Below are positions 45,043-53,278 of a DNA stretch of 64,000 nucleotides, piece after piece (within the stretch, counting starts at the first letter, position 1; every line of letters starts with the position of its first letter). The notes below the pieces were generated by a model that worked only from the letters and a program-made list of their open reading frames with translations, was not told where the DNA came from and did no database searches. The DNA is taken from NCBI GenBank assembly GCA_015709575.1, contig CP054190.1:2106616-2170615 (forward strand), read 5' to 3'. A program made the translations under genes and the position numbers. Source of the DNA: Planctomycetia bacterium (GTDB lineage: Bacteria > Planctomycetota > Phycisphaerae > UBA1845 > Fen-1342).

Positions 45043-45079
45043 CGGACGGCGGCTGCGCCTCCTGCGCCGCCGCCGTCCG
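45043..45079 (-). terminator. Hairpin between flp and cpaA
   Basis: An 11-bp stem (45043-45053 with 45069-45079, CGGACGGCGGC/GCCGCCGTCCG) with an inner GCGC pairing. It is followed on the minus strand by GCATTTATTG. It starts about 34 bases after the flp stop. It probably terminates most flp transcripts so that pilin is made in excess over assembly proteins. Confidence 0.6.
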
Positions 45080-45112
45080 AATACCCCTCTGGTTCCCGTG
45101 TGCCGTCCTGGC

Positions 45113-45298
45113 TTACAGGCCCTCGCCCTCGAGCGCCGTCTTCACGTCGCCGAAGATTTCGTTGACCTTGTCGCCGAGCAGGCCAATCGCGGCCAGGGCG
45201 ACAATGATGATCAACGCGAGCATGACCGCGTACTCAGTCGCGGTCGGGCCGTCCTCGCTCTTGATGAACTGCTTCGCACGGGTAATGAAAGCCTTCAT
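45113..45298 (-). CDS. flp: Flp-type major pilin
   Basis: This 61-residue prepilin starts at ATG 45298 with GGGAG six bases upstream (and GGAGGA further out). After the leader 'MKAFITRAKQFIKSEDG' comes 'PTATEYAVMLALIIIVALAA', the Flp motif: cleavage after Gly, then Glu5-Tyr6 and a hydrophobic helix. A short C-terminal tail, 'DKVNEIFGDVKTALEGEGL', follows. It is the first gene of the Tad locus and would be its most abundant product. Confidence 0.96.
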   Translation of the reverse strand: MKAFITRAKQFIKSEDGPTATEYAVMLALIIIVALAAIGLLGDKVNEIFGDVKTALEGEGL

Positions 45299-45872
45299 GT
45301 GTTCTCCCTTTCCTCCGGCGCGCCGCGATCCCTCGAGGCGGCCTTGTGGTTGAGCCAGCCCTGGCTCCGGGCTTCCCTCTCTCCGGATACGCTCGAACGG
45401 GACCCCCCCGCCCGACACCGGTTGCCCCTCTCCGCGAACCACCCCCCGGCAGCTCGCGGCCCCGACGCACCGGCGCCGGGTTCGTCAGCGGCGCCTCACG
45501 GCATCGCTCACGACAACTCAAATCTCGGAAACGATCCGCCGGGGGGCAAATCGCCGGGAGAAAACCCACCCGAACGGGCGTTATTCGCTGGCGAGTGATG
45601 CTCGCGCCCGATATCACGGGCCGAATCGGGGCACGATGCGCGCGCCCGACAGCTCAGGCCCGATCTTGGAGAGGTAGACCCGCCCGATCATCGGTAGGTG
45701 ATTCTGTTCGACACGCCATGCCCGTTCTTGCGCCCCGTGAGGCCGCGCGTCTCACGGCGGCGCCATTTGCCCGGTTGCCGGCCGGCGCAGCGCTCTTCGC
45801 CCGTGAGGCGGACGATAGTTGCCTGGGCCAACAGGCCATGGAACCAAGCCCCCCCCCCCCAGGCTCTTCTTA
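45299..45872. other. 574-base region upstream of flp
   Basis: No credible gene is present: open frames here are arginine/proline-rich shadows without domains. Visible features are a 16-base palindrome GAGCCAGCCCTGGCTC (45353-45368) about 55 bases upstream of the flp start, several short C runs, and a 12-base C tract (45849-45860) just beyond the phosphofructokinase stop. The promoter and any leader of the Tad operon must lie here; no clear -35/-10 or -24/-12 pair was identified. Confidence 0.5.
45353..45368. promoter_or_regulatory. Palindrome upstream of flp
   Basis: A 7+7 base inverted repeat with two central bases (GAGCCAG, CC, CTGGCTC) lies 55 bases upstream of the flp start. It could be a regulator site or an RNA stem in the 5' leader. 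Confidence 0.35.
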
Positions 45873-47198
45873 TCATCCCGCCGGCACGCCATCGACGAGC
45901 CGCGGCGCGCTGGCCTCAAAGCGCTTCACGAACTCCTCCGGCGTCATCCTCGCTTCGGCCGCCAGCTTCGCCAACTGATCCGCATTCTCCAGGTCCGATC
46001 GATCCAGGCGGATCATGTACGCCCGCGCCACACGGTAATAATCCGAGCGTACGTCCACCAACCGAACGCGCGTGCGGTTCGTCGCCGGATCGGCAGCATC
46101 ATTCAGATTCACCGGCGAAAGAGCGCCATTCACCAGCGTCACCATCTCGCAGCCCTTCGGCCGCTCCGGCCGCATGAACAGCCGGATGCTGTGGTAGCCG
46201 AGGCTGCGGCAATAGCTCATGTCAAACGGCGAGGGGTCGGCCGAGCGCAGCTCGTAGCCCAACTCATGCGTGATGACGCCGATGGCGTCGCCGCGCTGCT
46301 TGAATCGCGCCGTCAGCTCGCGCTTGATCAAGTCGCCGAGCGGCACATCCGCCAACCGCGGGTGGCCCGCAGCATCCACTGATACGCTCGTCCCGAGCAG
46401 GCGTTCCAGCTCCACGCGATCGCCCAACCGATACGCCAGCCCCTCCGCCATGATGACAACGCCGTCCTGGCGATTCATCACGCGGCGCTTCAACACCGCC
46501 CCTTCGATGATGTCCACGATGTGCCCGACGCTGGTGCGCTCGCCGAATTCCTCCGGGATGAGTGTGACGGTGGCCCCGGCCGCCAGCCCGATGTACAGCG
46601 CCAGCCAGCCGGCTGATCGCCCCATCGCCGTGACAACGTACCAGCGGTTCGTGGTGGCGGCGTCCGCCATCAGGTTCTTGACCAGGTCGGTGCCGATGTA
46701 TCGCGCCGTTGAGAACCCGAATGTCGGCATGTCGTGCGGCAGGGGCAGGTCGTTGTCGATCGTCTTGGGCACGTGCACCACGCGCACCTGGCCGCTGTCG
46801 TTCAGGAAGCGCGCCGACAGGGCGGTGTCATCCCCGCCAATCGTGAGGAGATTGGCGACTCCCAGCCGCCCGAGGTTTTTCACGACCCGCTCCACGCGCG
46901 CCGCATCCGGTCGAACCGGCCCGCCCTTCAGGCTCTCCCGATCCAGCAGGTTCGCCCGCGAAATGCGCAGGATCGAGCCGCCGTCAAAGTGAATCCGCGA
47001 AACCCGCGGAATGGTGAGTTTGAGCGCGTGCTGTTCGGGGTCAAATGCATCCGAAGAAAGCCATTGAAACCCGTCATAAAAACCGACCACCTCGAAGCCG
47101 CGGTTGCAGGCCTCGATCGTGGCGGCGCCGATCACTGCGTTGATGCCCGGGGCAGGGCCTCCGGAGACGAGTATTCCCAGACGCGGACGATTGCTCAT
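45873..47198 (-). CDS. pfp: 6-phosphofructokinase, diphosphate-dependent type
   Basis: This 441-residue phosphofructokinase starts at ATG 47198. Family motifs are 'RLGILVSGGPAPGINAVIGA', 'NLLTIGGDDTALSARFLND', 'VVHVPKTIDNDLPLPHDMP', 'FGFSTARYIGT', 'VVTAMGRSAGWLALYIGLAA' and 'LIPEEFG'. The second Asp of GGDD and the Lys of PKTIDND replace the glycines found in ATP-dependent enzymes and are the established markers of diphosphate-dependent PFK. The reaction would be reversible and serve glycolysis and gluconeogenesis. Assignment to PPi is from motif residues only. Confidence 0.9.
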   Translation of the reverse strand: MSNRPRLGILVSGGPAPGINAVIGAATIEACNRGFEVVGFYDGFQWLSSDAFDPEQHALKLTIPRVSRIHFDGGSILRISRANLLDRESLKGGPVRPDAARVERVVKNLGRLGVANLLTIGGDDTALSARFLNDSGQVRVVHVPKTIDNDLPLPHDMPTFGFSTARYIGTDLVKNLMADAATTNRWYVVTAMGRSAGWLALYIGLAAGATVTLIPEEFGERTSVGHIVDIIEGAVLKRRVMNRQDGVVIMAEGLAYRLGDRVELERLLGTSVSVDAAGHPRLADVPLGDLIKRELTARFKQRGDAIGVITHELGYELRSADPSPFDMSYCRSLGYHSIRLFMRPERPKGCEMVTLVNGALSPVNLNDAADPATNRTRVRLVDVRSDYYRVARAYMIRLDRSDLENADQLAKLAAEARMTPEEFVKRFEASAPRLVDGVPAG

Positions 47199-47314
47199 GG
47201 TGCCTCTGGAGCGCCGGCCATGGCCGACGCCCGCTGTTCCTGTTCTGTTCGGGAGCTATGGGCTGCTTCACGGGCGGCCCCATCCGGCCGGCCGAATTCG
47301 CCCGGGCGGGGCGC

Positions 47315-47343
47315 TTGCCGCTGCCCAGACGCGAGAGTATGCT
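47315..47343 (+). promoter_or_regulatory. Probable sigma-70-type promoter of rpmI-rplT
   Basis: TTGCCG (47315-47320) and TATGCT (47338-47343) are separated by 17 bases, four of six matches in each hexamer. This places transcription about 30 bases before the rpmI start. Confidence 0.45.
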
Positions 47344-47378
47344 ACCCGGCTCGATACAGCTTTACGATAGGGTTGGTT

Positions 47379-47576
47379 ATGCACAAAGCAAAGCCCGTCA
47401 AGGGCATCGGCAAGCGGTTCCGCATCTCGTCGAAGAACAAGATCGTCGGCGGGCCGTGCGGCCGGTGCAAGCTCATGAGTCACAAGCCGGGGCGGCGCTG
47501 CCAGCGCCTGCGCCGAAAGACCGTTCTGGCCGGCGGGCTGGCAGAGAATATTCTCCGGGCCGCCCGGATCGTCTGA
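47379..47576 (+). CDS. rpmI: 50S ribosomal protein bL35
   Basis: This 65-residue protein starts at ATG 47379. The N-terminal 'KPVKGIGKRFRISSKNKIVG' and 'RQRLRRKT'-like basic C-terminal half match bL35. It precedes rplT in the usual order. It carries three cysteines and a histidine in a short span (PCGRCKLMSHKPGRRCQ), which is not a usual feature of bL35 and could bind zinc. infC, normally upstream, is absent: the upstream neighbour is the divergent phosphofructokinase gene. Confidence 0.9.
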   Translation: MHKAKPVKGIGKRFRISSKNKIVGGPCGRCKLMSHKPGRRCQRLRRKTVLAGGLAENILRAARIV

Positions 47577-47727
47577 AAACCGCGCCGCGACGTCCGGGTC
47601 GTGGCGCTGAGATGACAGCCTTGTCCCCTCGCGATCGGCCAACTGTCGGCTGCCGTATCGCGTCCCCGGCAAAGCGCTTCCAGCGCCGCCGGGCCGGAGG
47701 GACGCCTGCACGCAGGGAGTTAGAAAA

Positions 47728-48093
47728 ATGCCGCGAGTTCGACCCGGCGCAGCCACCCGTCACCGTCGCAAGCGCATCCTGAAGGACGCCCGCGGCTACT
47801 GGGGTTCGCGCAGCAAGTTGTTCCGCATCGCCAAGCAATTCGTGATGAAGGCCGGCTGCTACGCCTTCCGCGATCGCCGCGCCAAGAAGCGCAACTTCCG
47901 TTCGCTGTGGGTCACGCGCATCACGGCCGCCTGCCGCATGCGCGGCGTCGCCTACAGCGATTTCATCGGGGCGCTGCGAAAGTCGATGGTCGCGCTGAAC
48001 CGCAAGATGCTCAGCGAAATCGCGATATCCGACCCGGCCGCGTTTGACGCGCTGGTGGCGCTCGCCCGCCCGCGACTTCGTCGCACCGGCTGA
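47728..48093 (+). CDS. rplT: 50S ribosomal protein bL20
   Basis: This 121-residue protein starts at ATG 47728. Diagnostic segments are 'RHRRKRILKDARGYWGSRSK', 'YAFRDRRAKKRNFRSLWVTR' and 'AACRMRGVAYSDFIGALRKS'. It binds 23S rRNA early in 50S assembly. It lies 151 bases downstream of rpmI. No L20 autoregulatory pseudoknot was recognised by eye in that gap. Confidence 0.96.
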   Translation: MPRVRPGAATRHRRKRILKDARGYWGSRSKLFRIAKQFVMKAGCYAFRDRRAKKRNFRSLWVTRITAACRMRGVAYSDFIGALRKSMVALNRKMLSEIAISDPAAFDALVALARPRLRRTG

Positions 48094-48113
48094 CCGCCGC
48101 AGCATCCGCCACG

Positions 48114-49475
48114 CTACTCCGGCAACCACGCGCCGTAGCCGCGCAGCGCGCGTCGCAGCGCGGCCGTGTCCACCGCGCGCGGATCGCCGCCATGGCGCTG
48201 CGCCGCCCACGCCGCCGCGCAGCCGGCGGCTTCCCCCATCGCCAGGCAATTCGGCATGACGCGCGTCGAGCCCTGCACGGGGCGGTCGGTGCTGATGCAC
48301 CGCCCCGCCACCAGCACGCCGTGCACCCCCGCAGGCAACAGGCAGCGATACGGAATACCGTGCGATTCGCCCGGGTTGTACTGGTGGATCTTGGACGCCC
48401 AATCGATTTCCTGTCCCAGCTCGCGCTCCCATTCACGCTTCGAGAGGTGAATGTCGATGTAGTAGGCGTTTCGGGCGATTTCGTCCGAAAAGCTCCGCCG
48501 CGCCAGGTAATCATCAAGCGTCAACACGTAGTCGCCGATGATCCGCCGCGTCTCGCGAATGCCGATCTGCACGCCGCTCGTGACCAGGTAGGCATTCGTG
48601 CAGCCCGGTAGATACTTGCGCACGAAATCGGTCAAATGGCGAATCAGCTTCCGCCCCTCGATCATTGCGCGAGTCATGTTCGCCGCGTCCGTGCCGTCCA
48701 CGTCGAACACATGGCTGAAATTCAACCCGATCGTCGACTCCGACTGGTACGCGATATTGGCCGCCTCCTCCACGATATTCAGATCGCCGTTGCGCTTCGC
48801 CTCGGCGATGCTCGGCTTGAGCAGCAGGTTCTTTGCACCATCCTCCCACAGCCACGGCTGAAGCGTCGCATTGTCAATTCCAGCCAGTATGAAGCACATC
48901 GTAGCCGGTTGCAGCTCGCCCGTCTCGGGATCGCCCTTCTGAAACGCCGCCCCGCACGCCACCGCAGCGTCCGCGTCGCCGGTGCAATCGACGATTACCC
49001 GCCCGCCGATCCGCTGCAACCCGCTCTTGTTGTGAACGACAACGCCCGCAGGGTGACCGGCGGCGTCCATTACCACGTCGACAAAGTGCGTGAGCAGCGA
49101 CACCTGCGCGCCGGCCGCCAGCACGCGCGATTCGTAGATCGTTTTAAGCCGTTCGGCGTCAATCGGCACCCAATCGCACGAATCCCGCGCTATGTGCGGC
49201 ATTCCGCGTTTCATCTCCGTCAGGATCTCCCACCCCAGTCCCCGGATGACCGGCTTCTCGCGGTCTGAAAAGGGACAAAACGCCGGCACAAGTCCGGCCG
49301 TGCCCATTCCGCCGAGGAACCCGTGCTGCTCAATCAGCAGCACGGCCGCGCCTTCGCGGGCGGCCGCGATCGCGGCCGCGCAGCCGGCCGGCCCACCGCC
49401 GATGACCAGCACATCGAACCCGACGGTTGCGTCAAGCTGCTGCCACTGCTGTCGGATGGCGGGCGGCGGAATCAT
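48114..49475 (-). CDS. FAD-dependent oxidoreductase
   Basis: This 453-residue flavoprotein has an N-terminal dinucleotide fold, 'VLVIGGGPAGCAAAIAAARE', then 'GGMGTAGLVPAFCPFSD' and 'GGRVIVDCTGDADAAVACGA'. The C-terminal FAD closure is 'RCISTDRPVQGSTRVMPNCL' with 'AMGEAAGCAAAWAA'. This architecture (FAD_oxidored) is abundant in planctomycetes, and the substrates are mostly unknown. There is no signal peptide. The start ATG 49475 has no obvious ribosome site. It is convergent with rplT. Confidence 0.88.
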   Translation of the reverse strand: MIPPPAIRQQWQQLDATVGFDVLVIGGGPAGCAAAIAAAREGAAVLLIEQHGFLGGMGTAGLVPAFCPFSDREKPVIRGLGWEILTEMKRGMPHIARDSCDWVPIDAERLKTIYESRVLAAGAQVSLLTHFVDVVMDAAGHPAGVVVHNKSGLQRIGGRVIVDCTGDADAAVACGAAFQKGDPETGELQPATMCFILAGIDNATLQPWLWEDGAKNLLLKPSIAEAKRNGDLNIVEEAANIAYQSESTIGLNFSHVFDVDGTDAANMTRAMIEGRKLIRHLTDFVRKYLPGCTNAYLVTSGVQIGIRETRRIIGDYVLTLDDYLARRSFSDEIARNAYYIDIHLSKREWERELGQEIDWASKIHQYNPGESHGIPYRCLLPAGVHGVLVAGRCISTDRPVQGSTRVMPNCLAMGEAAGCAAAWAAQRHGGDPRAVDTAALRRALRGYGAWLPE

Positions 49476-49523
49476 TCTGGGATTCTATGGGCGCGCGGCG
49501 GTCTGCGGCGACCGTCACGTCGG

Positions 49524-50159
49524 TCACCCCTGCTGCGCTGCCGACTCAACCGGTGGGATTGCGGATGATCCGGAACCGGCCGGCCGCGGATATGCGTTGA
49601 AATCCCGTACGAAGCGGTCCATCTCGATGAAGTTCAACCCGAAGTAATACTGCTGATGAAACCCCATGGCCTTCCGTCCGTCGGTCCGCTCGATCACCAC
49701 CCGCTTCCTCATCAGGTCGTTCTTCGCCCGCCCGAGCACGGACCACGGATGACGGATCGGTTCGCGATGACGCCCGACGCAGACAACCAGCCCCTCCGGC
49801 CCGACGGCGATGAATCGCCGCGGGCGATAGACCAGCACGACGACGACAACCAGCAGGATCGGCAGAATCGCGAGCAGGGCCAGTCGGTCCGTCCCGCTGC
49901 TGACCAGCAGATGGAACACGAGACCAAGCGCCGCAACTCCGAGCCAGATCAGGACGAACCCCTTCAGCGACCACGTGGCGACGTTCGTGCTGCGCGGCGC
50001 ATGACGCCCGGCGTAGCAGCGCCAGCGCCGGTCCACCGGCAGGCCGCACTCGGGGCAGCGATGCTCGATCGGCAGTGTACGAAGTGAATAGGCGCAGCGC
50101 GGGCAGGCCTCCAGCAGCCCGGCTTCGGCGTCCGCAGCGGCGCCCACGGCCTCCGTCAT
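49524..50159 (-). CDS. Membrane protein with N-terminal zinc ribbon
   Basis: This 211-residue protein has an N-terminal double CxxC ('EACPRCAYSLRTLPIEHRCP' then ECG), two adjacent TM helices (about 73-92 and 97-115, 'LALLAILPILLVVVVVLVY') and a soluble C-terminal domain that looks PH-like ('GPEGLVVCVGRHREPIRHPW'). The ribbon resembles the one in the minus-strand gene at 5855-6508 but lies at the other end of the protein. The function is unknown. ATG 50159 overlaps the stop of the upstream hydrolase gene, so they are coupled. Confidence 0.8.
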   Translation of the reverse strand: MTEAVGAAADAEAGLLEACPRCAYSLRTLPIEHRCPECGLPVDRRWRCYAGRHAPRSTNVATWSLKGFVLIWLGVAALGLVFHLLVSSGTDRLALLAILPILLVVVVVLVYRPRRFIAVGPEGLVVCVGRHREPIRHPWSVLGRAKNDLMRKRVVIERTDGRKAMGFHQQYYFGLNFIEMDRFVRDFNAYPRPAGSGSSAIPPVESAAQQG

Positions 50160-51541
50160 CGCCTGCGGATCCAGGCCGCCACGTCCTCGATCACCGCTCG
50201 CGAGACGAAGCCGCGTTTTTGGTACTCAGCGGGATTCGACTTTCCTTCCCCGGTCAGCATCAGGTGATTGAGATCGGAGTAGAGGCGGAACTCGACATTC
50301 GCCCGGCCGCCCAATCCGCGCTTCCAGCCCTCAAAATCCTCCACCGTGACCTGGTAATCGCGCTCGCCCTGCAGCACCAGGATCGGCAGCGAAAGCTCCC
50401 TGGCCGCCGCCACCGGATCATACGTCTCCAGCATCTGCCAATACTTGCCTGCCACTCCGATGACGGTAGGAAGTTCCGCGCCCGGAGCCGCGGCGCGAAT
50501 CTCGCTGATCGCCTTCCTGGTAGCCTCGATCGCGCTGCGCTCCGCGTCGGTCACCTTTCCGTCCACGCCCGCGATGTGGGCGATCTGCTCCGCGACCAGC
50601 GTCAGGATCGGCCGCGAGTTGCCCGCCATCACAATTATTCCCGCAAGCTCAGGCGCCTCCCTTGCAATAAACGGCGCGGCCATTCCCCCCAGGCTGTGCC
50701 CCATCACGAACACCCGCACCGGGTCAATTTCCTCGCGCTGCCGGAGCATCGTTACAGCCGCCACGGCGTCGTCGATCGTCTCGTGCGACAACGTCATCCT
50801 CAACGGGTCGATCGTGGCGGCGTGATTCAGCGTGCGCTTTTCATAGCGCAGCACGGCGATTCCCGCCGACGACAGCCCCCAGGCGATATCGCGAAACGGC
50901 TTGTTTGGGCCGATCGTCTCGTCGAAGTCGTGCGGGCCGGAACCATGCACCAGCACCACCGCAGGAACCCGCCCCTCCACTCGCGGCAGGGTCAGGCGGG
51001 CCGGCAACTCGATGTCGCCGCTGCGCAGCTTGACCTTCAAGGTGCGAAACGCATCGCGCTTCAAATACGGCGGACCGGCGTCGTCATCGGCGTCCGCAGG
51101 CTGCGAAGTCGGCACGGCCACGTCGATGATCTGCAGCGCGTCGAGCTTGCCGGCCGCGTCCAGCAGGATTCGCATCTTGACGCTGGCTTGCCCATACCGG
51201 GTGTGAAAATCGAAATACTCGCGATCCCCCATCCGCCGTGCTTCCGGTTCACCGAACGACGACACCGCGCCGTATTTCTCGATCAGCCGCGTGCGAACCT
51301 GCCGCAATTCAGCAACGGATAGCGACGCCTTGAGGCGGTCGCTTCCGGCTGAGTGCATGTCCTCAATCCGGTCGGCGACAAAAAGATTGAAGAAAGCGGC
51401 GGCCCGCTCCGCACGTTCCGGAGCGACCGGCGGTTCGTCGGCCCGGACAGCGCCTTGGGTCAGGGTGAGCGCAACGGCCAGTGATAGCGCAAACGAAACC
51501 AGCACTGCAACACAGCCGAGATTCGACCTGTCCTCACGCAT
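50156..51541 (-). CDS. Secreted alpha/beta hydrolase with DUF3887-like N-terminal domain
   Basis: This 461-residue protein starts at ATG 51541 with GGGGAG eight bases upstream. A signal peptide is present ('VAVLVSFALSLAVALTLTQG'). Residues about 40-135 form a small DUF3887-like domain ('RAAAFFNLFVADRIEDMHSA'). The hydrolase follows: 'AVVLVHGSGPHDFDETIG' (oxyanion region), nucleophile elbow 'VFVMGHSLGGMAAPFIARE', acid in 'ILVLQGERDYQVTVEDF' and His in 'YSDLNHLMLTGEG'. The triad is intact. It is probably a periplasmic esterase or peptidase; the substrate is unknown. Confidence 0.88.
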   Translation of the reverse strand: MREDRSNLGCVAVLVSFALSLAVALTLTQGAVRADEPPVAPERAERAAAFFNLFVADRIEDMHSAGSDRLKASLSVAELRQVRTRLIEKYGAVSSFGEPEARRMGDREYFDFHTRYGQASVKMRILLDAAGKLDALQIIDVAVPTSQPADADDDAGPPYLKRDAFRTLKVKLRSGDIELPARLTLPRVEGRVPAVVLVHGSGPHDFDETIGPNKPFRDIAWGLSSAGIAVLRYEKRTLNHAATIDPLRMTLSHETIDDAVAAVTMLRQREEIDPVRVFVMGHSLGGMAAPFIAREAPELAGIIVMAGNSRPILTLVAEQIAHIAGVDGKVTDAERSAIEATRKAISEIRAAAPGAELPTVIGVAGKYWQMLETYDPVAAARELSLPILVLQGERDYQVTVEDFEGWKRGLGGRANVEFRLYSDLNHLMLTGEGKSNPAEYQKRGFVSRAVIEDVAAWIRRR

Positions 51542-51672
51542 GCGACAACTCCCCGGAGCGCCCCGTTCCGGCGGGCGACCGGGTCATTGAATCCCGCGCG
51601 CCCGCGGGCGTCAAGCAAAGCGAAGCGTATTGCGGGTCGGTCGGCCGCGATCCGGCCGGCGTGCAGACGGAT

Positions 51673-53067
51673 TCAGCGCGCCTCCGGGTGAATCGCGTAA
51701 ACCACGCCGGGATCCTTCTGATTCGCCAAAAAGAGGGTGCGACCGCGTCCGGTGTCCGCGAACCACGGACCGGTCCACTCGCTGTCAGCCTTGCCCATGA
51801 CGGCGAAGCGATACAGCTCGCGCGACTGCTCATGCCAGACCAGTACCTCGTTTCGGCCGTGGTTCTTCGCCACGCCATTCTCGATCTTGAGCTTCTTGTT
51901 CTTGTGATCTTCGCAAATGTACAGGTTCCCCGCGGCGTCAAAGCGGATGTTGTCGGGGTGCTGCATCTGCCCCGTCACGCCGCGGCTCTCCTGCTGCGGA
52001 CGCCCCACCACAATTTCTTTTACCTCGCAGGTTCGTACATTCACCGCCAGCACCGCGCCAAGCGGGTAGTTTCCCCACGGGTGGTCCCATTTCTCAGCCC
52101 CGCCACTCAACGCGAAATAGAGCCAGTCCGGCTGCTTCGGATGCCGGGCAATTCCCTCCGGACGGGCAAACGGCGTCGCACCGGCTTTCAGCGACGAGCG
52201 GTGCGCCCGCGCGCGATCCTCGACCGTCACCCACCGCTTTCGCACCGCGTCCAGCGCGGTCAGTTCCCCGCGGGTCAGATCCCCTGGCTTCTCCGGCACG
52301 AATCGATAGATGAAACCGGGCGTTTGATCCTCGGTCTGGTACAGGTTTCCGTCGAGGTCAAACTCGGCCGCCTCGTGACTGAATCGGCCCAGCGCCGGTC
52401 GCCGCTCGAACATCCCCGGCTTCGAAGGATCGACCTCCCACGTGTACATGTGCCCGTCGAGGTGCGGCGGCGGGGGCGCTTCGCCGTCCGTGTTCGGGTA
52501 CTCCTCGCAGGTGAGAATGGTGTTCCAGGGAGTCACGATGCCCGAGCAGTTGTTACTCGTCTGCCAGACGTGCATCCCGCTCTCGACAATCTCCAGGTTC
52601 TCATCGAGCAGGAGCCGCGTCATTCCGCCGGACTTGTTCTGCATCTCCGGCGACGGCCGCTCATCTCCCGGATGCAGATCCTCGATCTCGTGATTGACGA
52701 ACAGCCAGCCGCGTCGGCCGTCGCGCGGAATCCAACAGATGAAATCGGGGTTGTCGCGGAACTGGTAACCGCGATCAAGCGTCAAGTCGTCGCCGCAGCG
52801 AATGATGGTGCGCGCTGTCATCCCCGGAGGAAAAACGTCCTCGTCCTTCTCGATATAAGCAAACGGCCGAAAGCCCAGGTCCGCAGGGAACTCGCGCTGT
52901 GCCGTGGACTCCTGCGCGAGCAGCGTATCTGAACCGATCACAGTCGCGATCGTGGCAATGGTGGTGAAAACAGCCTTCCGCAACGCGCGCTCCGTCCCCC
53001 GTTCTCGAAACGCTCGCGCCATCGTGCTATTCAGGATACGCAACCGGTCGATTTGAGCCTGAATCAT
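51673..53067 (-). CDS. PhoX/DUF839-family protein, exported
   Basis: The start at ATG 53067 is chosen because GGAGG lies seven bases upstream; ATG 53022 is an alternative that gives a shorter leader. A hydrophobic export signal lies around 'AVFTTIATIATVIGSDTLLA'. The 464-residue product has the PhoX-like beta-propeller features 'RRGWLFVNHEIEDLHPGDER', 'PWNTILTCEEYPNTDGEAPP', 'RFSHEAAEFDLDGNLYQTED' and 'HPDNIRFDAAGNLYICEDHK'. PhoX enzymes are calcium/iron phosphatases. Several DUF839 members are uncharacterised, so phosphatase activity is likely but not proven. It is probably periplasmic. Confidence 0.85.
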   Translation of the reverse strand: MIQAQIDRLRILNSTMARAFRERGTERALRKAVFTTIATIATVIGSDTLLAQESTAQREFPADLGFRPFAYIEKDEDVFPPGMTARTIIRCGDDLTLDRGYQFRDNPDFICWIPRDGRRGWLFVNHEIEDLHPGDERPSPEMQNKSGGMTRLLLDENLEIVESGMHVWQTSNNCSGIVTPWNTILTCEEYPNTDGEAPPPPHLDGHMYTWEVDPSKPGMFERRPALGRFSHEAAEFDLDGNLYQTEDQTPGFIYRFVPEKPGDLTRGELTALDAVRKRWVTVEDRARAHRSSLKAGATPFARPEGIARHPKQPDWLYFALSGGAEKWDHPWGNYPLGAVLAVNVRTCEVKEIVVGRPQQESRGVTGQMQHPDNIRFDAAGNLYICEDHKNKKLKIENGVAKNHGRNEVLVWHEQSRELYRFAVMGKADSEWTGPWFADTGRGRTLFLANQKDPGVVYAIHPEAR

Positions 53068-53175
53068 CCGCATCGCCTCCGGGTCGGGAACCACGCCAAT
53101 CGGCGCACAGTATCAGCCCGAAGCGCAAAGATATGATGAATGGCGGCGCGGTCCGCAGCAACGCGCGGTGCCGCT

Positions 53176-53278
53176 TAGCAGTCCGTTTAAGAAATCCATT
53201 CGGGGCATTCTCGACCCCGCTGGCGCTGTCGATAACGCGGTTTTTCAGAGCCGCGGCGACTATATCAACGGACTGTTA
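53176..53278. repeat. Small inverted-repeat element (MITE/REP-like) at the 3' end of the E1-beta gene
   Basis: TAGCAGTCCGTTTA-type sequence at 53176-53189 is matched in inverted orientation by TCAACGGACTGTTA at 53265-53278. They share the 11-base core CAGTCCGTT with flanking T/A-rich ends. The arms enclose about 75 bases with no coding capacity and a smaller GGGG/CCCC stem. The right arm contains the TAA stop of the E1-beta gene. No transposase is present. It looks like a non-autonomous element or a large 3' hairpin. Confidence 0.5.

Noticed and set aside
45346-45978. 210-codon plus-strand open frame upstream of flp
   Set aside because: Arg/Pro/Ala-rich, crosses the C12 tract and the end of the phosphofructokinase gene, with no ribosome site or domain.
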